From Acidobacteriota bacterium (lineage in GTDB: Bacteria; Acidobacteriota; Terriglobia; Terriglobales; Acidobacteriaceae): a stretch of DNA of 9,326 nt. The position numbers were made by a program, and so were the translations under genes. Position 1 is the first letter of the stretch. Each line of letters opens with the position of its first letter. The DNA lies in contig JAJZCX010000037.1 of NCBI GenBank assembly GCA_021851625.1, positions 1 through 9,326 of the forward strand. The letters run 5' to 3'. The notes beneath the pieces are model-generated. The model searched no databases. It saw nothing but the letters and a program-made list of their open reading frames with translations, and was not told the DNA's origin. Of the stretch, positions 1 to 6,700 are shown one piece after another.

Positions 1-845
1 CGTTGGCCGCTGCCGATGCGGCGCAGATCTCCGGCGTAAAGACTGTGGTGAATAATCTGACGGTGCAGCCGCAGCCGATTGCGGCTCCAGCACCGCCTCC
101 TCCTCCACCGCCTGCACTCGCGCCACGCCGTGAGGAGCACAGCGCACGCAAGGCCAAGCACGCAGAGAAGCACGCAGCACAGCCTGCGCCAGCGCCGGCG
201 CAGGCCACGCCGCCACCCCCACCGCCACCTCCAGTGGAGCAGGCGCAACCGATCGCTCCGCCGCCGCCACCGCCACCGCAACCGGTGATGGAGAACCTGA
301 CCATCGCAGCAGGCACGGACGTACCGGTGCGCATCTCCGAGACGTTGGAGACAGGCAAGACGCAGTCCGGCCAGCGCTTCCATGGCGTGCTGGCTTCCAA
401 TTTGCGCGTCCACGGCGTGGTCGCCATTCCGCGCGGAGCTGCAGTCGTGGGCCGAGTCATCGACGCCAAAGATGCGGCCCACTTCAAGGGTCGTGCTGAG
501 TTATCCATGGAACTGTTGCAGATCACCGTGCAAGGCAGCCCGGTGCAGGTTGTTACGCAGACGGTGTTGCAATTGGGCGCAGCGCGCGGCAAAAATTCGG
601 TGGAGAAATCTGCCGGAGGCGCGTTTCTGGGCGGGCTGATCGGCGCACTGGCCGGTGGCGGCAAAGGTGCGTTGATCGGCGCGGTCGCTGGCGCGGGCAC
701 CGGTGCGGGCGTCAATGCCGTCACGCGCGGCGAGCAGGTGCAGATCCCCGCTGAGTCTGTGCTGCACTTCAATCTAAAATCGCCGATTCAAGTCACCGTC
801 ACGGTGCCCGTACAGCGGGGAGTAGCGCCATTGGGCGGCAACTAA
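1..845 (+). CDS. BON-domain-tail / proline-rich / glycine-zipper envelope protein (5' partial)
   Basis: The reading frame is open at the left edge (codon phase starts at position 3), so the true start lies outside the window; the TTG at position 3 is probably internal. Counting from that codon, residues 9-22 (ISGVKTVVNNLTVQ) look like the end of a BON domain, a fold found in periplasmic or outer-membrane-associated proteins. Residues 24-95 are low complexity: three proline tracts of about seven to eight prolines, the first two separated by a Lys/His/Glu-rich linker. Residues 97-190 form a beta-rich conserved-looking region beginning TIAAGTDVPVRI and containing AIPRGAAVVGRV, a pattern seen in exported proteins. 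Residues 204-238 are a glycine-zipper segment of Gly/Ala/Leu repeats that could insert in or pack against a membrane. The protein ends in a short beta-rich stretch. Function is not known; an envelope location is inferred from the BON-like tail and glycine zipper. A terminator follows 25 bases after the stop, so this is the last gene of its transcript. Confidence 0.8.
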   Translation, partial: LAAADAAQISGVKTVVNNLTVQPQPIAAPAPPPPPPPALAPRREEHSARKAKHAEKHAAQPAPAPAQATPPPPPPPPVEQAQPIAPPPPPPPQPVMENLTIAAGTDVPVRISETLETGKTQSGQRFHGVLASNLRVHGVVAIPRGAAVVGRVIDAKDAAHFKGRAELSMELLQITVQGSPVQVVTQTVLQLGAARGKNSVEKSAGGAFLGGLIGALAGGGKGALIGAVAGAGTGAGVNAVTRGEQVQIPAESVLHFNLKSPIQVTVTVPVQRGVAPLGGN

Positions 846-869
846 CAGCATCGTGTGGACATTTTCACC

Positions 870-899
870 AAAACGGCAGGCGGCGCGCCTGCCGTTTTT
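870..899 (+). terminator. Rho-independent terminator of the BON/glycine-zipper gene
   Basis: A perfect 11-bp GC-rich stem (872-882 with 886-896, loop GCG), extendable by two A-T pairs, runs straight into a T tract at 895-899. It begins 25 bases after the TAA stop at 843-845. This is a textbook intrinsic terminator and separates this transcript from the branching-enzyme gene. The A-rich left flank could give weak bidirectional activity, but no minus-strand gene ends here. Confidence 0.92.
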
Positions 900-1102
900 C
901 TTGGCAGCGCCGCGTCGGTGATCGATGCCACGCACGCAATCACACTGGGCAGGCTATAGTGGAGGCAAGGGCTTTTTCCGGGTTTCACTAACCGGTTCAT
1001 TTTCCCGGTTCCACGCGCAACCGGTTGGCAAGCTGCAATGGGGCATGGTGCTCCCGTTGCCCAACGAACAGAACGAAGCAGCAGACACACACTTCAAACT
1101 TT
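900..1102 (+). promoter_or_regulatory. Upstream region of the branching-enzyme gene with clustered CCGGTT motifs
   Basis: This stretch of about 200 bases between the terminator and the ribosome site of the next gene has no convincing ORF, so it must hold the promoter for the GH57 gene. A TATAGT at 955-960 resembles a -10 box, but nothing at the right distance resembles TTGACA, so the promoter call is weak. Just downstream are two copies of the palindrome AACCGGTT (990-997 and 1019-1026), with CCCGGTT between them at 1004-1010 and a near copy CCGGGTT at 978-984. The cluster could be an operator; this is inference from repetition only. Confidence 0.35.
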
Positions 1103-1108
1103 TAGGTG
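1103..1108 (+). promoter_or_regulatory. Ribosome binding site that selects the ATG at 1115
   Basis: TAGGTG lies six bases before the ATG at 1115, a good Shine-Dalgarno spacing. An in-frame GTG at 1106 would overlap this motif and has no site of its own, so the ATG is the preferred start. Confidence 0.6.
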
Positions 1109-1114
1109 CCTTGC

Positions 1115-2851
1115 ATGCAATCTTCGACGCGCATATCCGCCTCTGGTTATTTATCTTTCACGCTGCACGCCCATCTGCCCTATGTCGTGCATCACGGCAC
1201 GTGGCCGCATGGGCTGGAGTGGCTGCATGAAGCCGCGGCGGAGACCTATCTGCCCCTGCTGCGAATGCTGCGCAGCCTTGAGCGCGATGGCATCGCATTG
1301 CGTGCGAATCTAAATCTTTCGCCGATCCTGCTCGAACAGCTTGCGCACCCGGCCTTTCGCGCCGCCTTTCCACCGTACGTCGAGCGCAAGATCGTTGCCG
1401 CGCGCGAGGATGCAGCTTACTTCCAACAAAACGGCGAGCCGCATTTTGCCGAGACTGCGCGCTTCTGGGAGAAATTCTTTGGCCAGGCGCTCAGTGATTT
1501 TGAATCTCTCGGCGGCGACATCGTTGCGGGCTTCCGCAAGGCGCAGGAAGATGGCCTGATCGAGATCATCACCTGCGCGGCCACGCATGGCTACTTTCCG
1601 CTGCTGGGCACGGATGAATCCATTCTGGCCCAGGTGCAGACCGGCGTCGAAACCTACGAGCGCCACCTGGGACGCAAGCCGCGCGGCATCTGGCTGCCTG
1701 AATGCGCCTATCGCCCGGCGGGCCTGTGGAACTTCCCCGTCATTCCCGACGGCAGCGAAAAGCCGTGGCTACCCTTCGCCCGCATCGGCGTGGAAGAAGC
1801 GCTGAGCCGCAGCGGCATTGATTTCTTTTTTGTCGATACGCATCTGGTTGAGGAGTCCGTGCAGTTCACGCCTTACGATCTGCGCGCGGGTGGCGCCGTC
1901 GGCGCTGCCGCTGCGCTGGAGATTGAGACCGGCGCGCCCCATCGCTCCCTCTATCGACCCTATTTCGCTGGCGGACCCAGTGCGCAATCGCGTCCGGTGG
2001 CCATCTTCCCGCGCGATCCGCGCACAGGCATCCAGGTTTGGAGTGGCGACTCCGGCTACCCCGGCGACAGTAACTATTTAGACTTCCACAAAAAGCGCTG
2101 GCCGGGTGGACATCGCTACTGGCAGGTTACGCACGCCAAGATCGACATGGCGTTTAAGACGCCCTACTTCCCAGAGCGGGCCGCGGCGCGCACGCGCGAT
2201 CATGCGGAGCACTTCGTCAGCCTCGTCATGGAGGCCTTGCAGCCCAGCTTTGGCGGGCCAACGCCGCCCGTGCTCTCCGCGCCGTTTGATGCTGAACTCT
2301 TCGGTCACTGGTGGTTTGAGGGCGTGCTGTGGCTGGAGCAGGTCGCGCGCGCGCTGGCGGAAAAGAAGCTGCCCGTAGCTTTGTGCAGCGGCTCCGAATA
2401 TCTGGACAAGCACCCGGCCACGGGATATTTGGCGCTGGAGGAAGGCTCTTGGGGCAAGAACGGCACCAATGAGGTCTGGCTGAATCCGGAAACGCGCTGG
2501 ACGTGGCGGCACATCTACCCAGCAGAGGCAGCCGTGCGCGAGGCCGCGGCCACAACGCAGTGGCAGGGCAACCCGCTCGGCGAGCGCATTCTGCAACAAC
2601 TCTGCCGCGAATTGCTACTGCTCGAATCCTCGGACTGGCAGTTCCTCATCACCACAGAGGCCGCGCGCGACTACGCCGAGGAGCGGTTCCTGAAACACTT
2701 GGAATCCTTCCGCAGCGTGCAACTGGCGTGGCAGACATTTCTGTCCGATGGAGCCATCGCTGCCGAGCAGGAAACGCTGCTCGCGGAGATTGAGGAGCAG
2801 GATAGCGTCTTCGCCGCGGTCAACCCCGCGCTTTGGGCACCGCGCAAATAG
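1115..2851 (+). CDS. Glycoside hydrolase family 57 1,4-alpha-glucan branching enzyme
   Basis: A 578-residue protein that matches the GH57 branching-enzyme subgroup along its length. The family moves alpha-1,4 glucan segments to make alpha-1,6 branches (EC 2.4.1.18) during glycogen synthesis in the cytoplasm. Visible conserved regions, numbered from the ATG: HAHLPYV near residue 18 (GH57 motif 1); GIWLPECAY at 191-199, with Glu196 in the position of the catalytic nucleophile; RDPRTGIQVWSGDSGYPGD at 300-318, typical of this subgroup; FDAELFGHWWFEG at 391-403, with Asp392 in the position of the general acid/base; and a C-terminal helical region with LLLESSDWQFLITTEAARDYAEERF near 500-524, typical of the branching-enzyme C-terminal domain. 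Length is slightly above the usual ~520-560. There is no signal peptide. It stands alone: no other glycogen gene is in the window. Some GH57 members of this type are mainly amylolytic, so activity is inferred from family. It converges with the FG-GAP gene, and no simple U-tract terminator follows it. Confidence 0.93.
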   Translation: MQSSTRISASGYLSFTLHAHLPYVVHHGTWPHGLEWLHEAAAETYLPLLRMLRSLERDGIALRANLNLSPILLEQLAHPAFRAAFPPYVERKIVAAREDAAYFQQNGEPHFAETARFWEKFFGQALSDFESLGGDIVAGFRKAQEDGLIEIITCAATHGYFPLLGTDESILAQVQTGVETYERHLGRKPRGIWLPECAYRPAGLWNFPVIPDGSEKPWLPFARIGVEEALSRSGIDFFFVDTHLVEESVQFTPYDLRAGGAVGAAAALEIETGAPHRSLYRPYFAGGPSAQSRPVAIFPRDPRTGIQVWSGDSGYPGDSNYLDFHKKRWPGGHRYWQVTHAKIDMAFKTPYFPERAAARTRDHAEHFVSLVMEALQPSFGGPTPPVLSAPFDAELFGHWWFEGVLWLEQVARALAEKKLPVALCSGSEYLDKHPATGYLALEEGSWGKNGTNEVWLNPETRWTWRHIYPAEAAVREAAATTQWQGNPLGERILQQLCRELLLLESSDWQFLITTEAARDYAEERFLKHLESFRSVQLAWQTFLSDGAIAAEQETLLAEIEEQDSVFAAVNPALWAPRK

Positions 2852-2868
2852 CGGCCTTCCTCAGTTGC

Positions 2869-2887
2869 GAGTCATTCTGAGGAACGC
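2869..2887 (+). repeat. Solitary left-arm fragment of the palindromic repeat
   Basis: GAGTCATTCTGAGGAACGC at 2869-2887 is identical to the first part of the left arm of the palindrome at 3093-3194, but no right arm follows. It starts 17 bases after the stop codon of the branching enzyme. It looks like a truncated copy or the remnant of an earlier unit. Confidence 0.7.
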
Positions 2888-2901
2888 CGCACGAACATTT
2901 T

Positions 2902-3036
2902 GTCATTCCGAGCGGAGCGCAGCGCAGTGGGGGAATCTGCGGTGTTGCATGAGCGCAATAACTGTACAGAATGCGAAGAACCGCAGATCCCTCCACTGCG
3001 TCCACATCCGTGGACTCCGGTCGGGATGACAAGGGA
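2902..3036. repeat. Long imperfect inverted repeat, unit 1 (arms 2902-2943 and 2979-3036)
   Basis: The left arm begins GTCATTCCGAG and ends GAATCTGCGGT. The right arm, read on the minus strand, begins TCCCTTGTCATCCCGA and ends GGATCTGCGGTT, so the two arms pair at both ends while their GC-rich middles differ. The right arm also contains its own hairpin, GTCCAC-ATCC-GTGGAC, at 3000-3015. The loop (2944-2978) holds GCATGAGC and TGTACAGAATGC. In RNA this would form a long stem-loop just beyond the GH57 stop, and it may serve as its transcript end. Confidence 0.8.
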
Positions 3037-3092
3037 TTTTCGGTGTTGACGTTTCTTGCGCGCCATCTACGTTACTCGGCCCCCCTCCACGC

Positions 3093-3194
3093 TGAGTCAT
3101 TCTGAGGAACGCAGTGACGAAGAATCCAGACGATGCCAGATGCGTGGATTGAGCCGTTATTCTCTGGATTCTTCGCTGCGCTCAGAATGACTCA
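3093..3194. repeat. Near-perfect inverted repeat, unit 1 (arms 3093-3130 and 3163-3194)
   Basis: The left arm begins TGAGTCATTCTGAG and ends GAAGAATCCAGA; the right arm is its inverse, beginning TCTGGATTCTTCG and ending CTCAGAATGACTCA. The arms differ mainly by about six extra bases in the middle of the left arm. The 32-base loop contains GATGCCAGATGCGTGGATTGA. The outer 14 bases of each arm pair perfectly. The arm sequence is related to the arms of the neighbouring element, so both derive from one core. Confidence 0.85.
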
Positions 3195-3230
3195 TCGCGA
3201 GACGAAAACCATCGCAGCACAAAACCCCTT

Positions 3231-3364
3231 GTCATTCCGAGCGAGCGTGAGCGAGTCGAGGAATCTGCGGTTTTGCATGAGCACAATATCTGTACAGAAT
3301 GCGAAGAACCGCAGATCCCTCCACTGCGTCCACATCCGTGGACTCCGGTCGGGATGACAAGGGA
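3231..3364. repeat. Long imperfect inverted repeat, unit 2 (arms 3231-3272 and 3307-3364)
   Basis: Second copy of the 2902-3036 element, shifted by 328-329 bases. The right arm (3307-3364) is identical to its counterpart at 2979-3036, and the loop differs at only two positions (2955 and 2961 against 3283 and 3289, approximately). The middle of the left arm reads GAGCGAGCGTGAGCGAGTCG and is distinctly different from the first and third copies, which carry GAGCGGAGCGCAGCGCAGT. Confidence 0.82.
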
Positions 3365-3420
3365 TTCTGGGTGTTGACATTTCTCGTGCCCCGTCTACGT
3401 TACTCGGCCCCCCTCCACGC

Positions 3421-3522
3421 TGAGTCATTCTGAGGAACGTAGTGACGAAGAATCCAGACGATGCCAGATGCGTGGATTGAGTCGTTATTCTCTGGATTCT
3501 TCGCTGCGCTCAAAATGACTCA
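3421..3522. repeat. Near-perfect inverted repeat, unit 2 (arms 3421-3458 and 3491-3522)
   Basis: Second copy of the 3093-3194 palindrome at an exact 328-base shift. By direct comparison it differs at three positions: one in each arm and one in the loop. The arm changes (GAACGC to GAACGT, and CTCAGAATG to CTCAAAATG) are not compensatory. Confidence 0.85.
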
Positions 3523-3557
3523 TCGCGTGGCGAGAAGAGTCGCACCCCATACATTCT

Positions 3558-3650
3558 GTCATTCCGAGCGGAGCGCAGCGCAGTCGAGGAATCTGCGGTT
3601 GTTTTGCAAATCCTGCATCGATCGCAGCCGAGGGAAGGAATCTGCGGTTT
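3558..3650 (+). repeat. Third unit head plus a further fragment
   Basis: 3558-3600 repeats the left arm of the long inverted repeat, beginning GTCATTCCGAG and ending AATCTGCGGTT, about 327 bases after the second copy. The usual loop and right arm are missing. Instead a different short sequence follows, with a second tail fragment GGAATCTGCGGTTT at 3637-3650. The array therefore ends in a truncated unit next to the 3' end of the FG-GAP gene. Confidence 0.75.
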
Positions 3651-3677
3651 ATTTTTACGCGCAGCACAGGCTGCATG

Positions 3678-3713
3678 CACCCAGGCCGTTCGCATTTGCG
3701 AACGGCCTGGGTG
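3678..3713 (-). terminator. Strong hairpin after the FG-GAP protein gene, probable terminator without U tract
   Basis: 3678-3694 and 3697-3713 form a perfect 17-bp GC-rich stem with a minimal loop (two unpaired bases, more likely four in practice). It begins 16 bases beyond the TAG stop at 3730-3732. On the minus strand no run of U follows; the next bases are CATGCAGCCTGTGCTGC, and the first A/T-rich stretch lies near 3650. Termination or 3'-end protection is inferred from position and stem strength, not from a canonical motif. Confidence 0.6.
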
Positions 3714-3729
3714 TTGGATACCGCTTGCT

Positions 3730-6700
3730 CTACGGGCGGAACCTTCTAGCCCCTGGCTGCATGGTTGAGGAAGCTCCACTGGGCTGTTGCGGTTGTACGC
3801 CATTCCCCGACGAACCAGAAACCGGGTGCGCCCCAAACTGTGGCATCGCGTCGCCCGGTTTGCCGATCACGCCATACTGCATTCTGCTGTTGGGTGGAAT
3901 CGGTGGTACGCCGACTCCACCGGCTCCACCGGATCCCGAACGGACTGGGATTCCAAAGGCCTTGCGATAACGGTAGCCGTTGCCGCTGCCCGAGTTGGTG
4001 TTGGGGTTTGCGTTTGCGTTCGCGCCAAACCCTTGCAACACTCCGCTGCCGAAGGCTCCGTTGATGGCCGTGCTGCGCGCAGCCGCCGCTGTTCCTGAAG
4101 AGTTACAGCCATCCGAACCGCAATAGGTGGTTGTAGCCGTGCCGAACATGCCGGTGTCTCCGCTGGAAGGAGTGAAGTTCACCGTCAGCACATAATCGCT
4201 GTCGCCATCGCCATCCGAATCTGGCGGCGAGGTAAAGCTGTAGGGGGCGTAACAGTTGGTACCACCCCCGCCAGGACAGTTAATTGCTACATTTGTCGGG
4301 CTGGCTCCATTCAGCGAGAAAGACATGGTTCCCGATGTAATCTGCACAACGTTGGGAGTCCAAGTTCCGTAGTTGAAGTTAAACTCCGACTTCGCGTAGT
4401 AGGCATAGGCGTCACAGCTTGTTGTACTTGTCGTGTGGCCATGGACTGTACTTGTATTCGTGGTGCAGCTAAATGGGACCGCAGTGCACATGTATGCATA
4501 CTGCCCTTGCCCCATGTTCTGCCAGTAGCAATTCGTTGCGGCATCATCAATGGAAGGGGTGGTTGGTGTTACGTCCACCTGCTCATCGGCAGAACTGCCC
4601 GGAGCATAGTTGCCATCTCCACCATACGTTGCATAGAACTCATAGATGCCATTCAGGTAGCCACTTGGGTCGGTCACCTGCAAGCTGGTGGTGGAGTTAT
4701 TACTGCCTCCACTCGGGCTAATCGTGTACTGCGCTGGACAGCCGCCATTGCCTCCACCGCACACATAGTATTCCGTACCCTGCGGCGTAAAGAAATAGAC
4801 GGAAACCGCTCCTGTGGGGGAGCCGTATGTGCTATTTCCGTACACGGTGATATTCAACGTAAACTGCGTGGGCGATCCATAGACGAAGGTGTTGGGCGTG
4901 ATGTTGATGCTCACCAGGGTTCCAGAAACAGAGATCAGCACGTTGCCGCCAATGTTCGTTTCCGGTTGATAATCCGTATCGCCCGAATAGAGCGCACCCA
5001 GTGTGTGCTGGCCGCTACCCAAGTTCGGCAGCGTCAAAGACGCAGTGCCATTGCTCAACGACAACGGAGCAATGCCCAGTTCGGTTCCATCCGTATCCTC
5101 AATCTCCACCGCTCCAGTGGGAGTCGGCGTGCCCCCGCTCAAGCTTGGGGATATCTGCGCATTGATGGTCACCTGATCGGGAGGATTGTTGTTGGGATTG
5201 TCCTGAATCGCTCCGCTGGGGTTGGTGCTGATTCCAATCATGGTGCCAGAGCCGTTGAGCAAGACGCTGGTGCTGGGCACCGGTCCGCCAACGAGCTTGG
5301 CTCCTAAAGCAGGTTGGTACCAGGACGTGGCTTCGGGAATCGTCAAATTGCAGCGCTCTGTGGAGTTGGCTGTCACCACATCGGGTTTGCCGTCGAGGTT
5401 GAAGTCGCCAATGGCAACGGCCCACGGCTGCGCCCCGGTCACCTCAGCTTTGGTCTGATTGCAAGTATTCGGCAGGGTTCCCGGCCCTGTAGGGAACTGC
5501 CAGCGCGAGGTAAAAGTACCATCGCCGTTGCCCAGCAAGACCGTAACGTCATCGAAGTTGGGATTGACGTTGACGATGTCGGGAATGCCATCCCCGTTCA
5601 TATCCGCCACAGCCATCGATACGGGGAAGTTCAGCGTGGTCACCGTGCTGGAAGTGAAGCCTCCGCTGCCGTTGCCCAAGAACACGCTGATGTTGTTGGC
5701 GGTCGAGTTGCCGACGGCGATGTCCAGGTTGCCGTCGCGATTGAAGTCGCCCGTCACAATGCTGGTGGGCAAGGCGTTGGTGGCATAGCTGGTAGGCGAC
5801 TGGAAGGTGCCGTCGCCATTGCCCAAATAGACGTCCATGTTGGCAGAATTTTTATTGGTGCAGGCAATATCATTCTTGCCGTTGCCGGTAAAGTCGCCGA
5901 TGACGACATTGTAGGGGTTGGACCCAGCAGCCAGCGTGGTTCCAGCAGTAAACGTCCCATCGCCTTTGCCAAGCAGAATGGAGATATTATTGCTGCCGTA
6001 ATTGGTAACGGCGATGTCGGGGATGCCGTCATTGTTTAGATCGCCAATGGCCACGCCCGTCGGCTGCGTTCCCACGGTGATCGGGCTGCCGGAGGCTTGC
6101 GTGAAGCCACCGGTACCGTTGTTGAGCAGCACGGTGATGGTGCCATCGGCCTCGTTGGCCACGACCAAATCTGGATAGCCATCATGGTTCAGATCGGCGG
6201 AGGCGATCGCGTAGGGATGCTTGCCGACGGCGTAGGTGGATGCAGTGCCGAAGGTTCCGTTGCCGGTTCCCAGCAGCACTTGCACGGTGTAATCCTCAAA
6301 GAAAGCCACAGCCATGTCGGGGATGCCGTCGCCGTTGAAGTCGGCAACCGTAACGGCGTCCGCCATGTCGCCCGTGGCATAGCTCAAATTCGGCGCGCTC
6401 AGGTTGCGTCCCATCGGCAATGGGGAGGTGGGCAAGGTGTTGTTCAGCAGCACCGTCGCAGCCCCTGCCGTATTTTGCGTCACGATCACGTCGGGTTTGC
6501 CATCGCGGTTGAAGTCACCCACGGCGATGCCGTAGGGAGAACCAGAAAGCGCCGGGTTCATCACCTGCTCAAAGGTTCCGTTGCCAACCCCGATCAAAAC
6601 TCCCACCGAGCTATTGTTGGGATTTGTGACGAGAACGTCCGGAATGCCGTCACCATTGACGTCCGCGACGGCCACGGATTGCACGTCTCCGTTGACTTGG

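Larger units (their letters stand above)
2852..3729. repeat. Non-coding interval between convergent genes filled with palindromic repeats
   Basis: These 878 bases contain no credible gene. They hold about ten copies of a short core that opens with TCATTC(C/T)GAG and closes with GAATC(T/C), in alternating orientation, spaced into two composite units of ~328 bp plus a third unit head. Short ORFs that cross it, with peptides such as CHSERSAAQ, are translations of the repeat itself. The position between two convergent 3' ends is typical for REP-like sequences and would let the stem-loops act as transcription or mRNA-decay barriers for both flanking genes. The sub-elements are listed separately. 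Confidence 0.85.

Noticed and set aside
1106..1114. GTG start for the branching enzyme
   Set aside because: It overlaps the Shine-Dalgarno motif that is properly spaced for the ATG at 1115, and the family homology begins only after residue 10.
925..1313. Plus-strand short ORFs over the start of the GH57 gene
   Set aside because: Out-of-frame overlaps with a well-supported gene, with no motif or ribosome site.
2869..3650. Possible CRISPR array
   Set aside because: Repeats alternate in orientation, vary in length, and are separated by irregular spacers that are themselves duplicated; no cas gene is nearby.
3133..3970. Short ORFs in the repeat region and its right flank
   Set aside because: Their peptides (for example CHSERSAAQSRNL) are translations of the palindromic repeat, a common source of spurious hypothetical proteins, and one merely runs on antisense into the FG-GAP gene.
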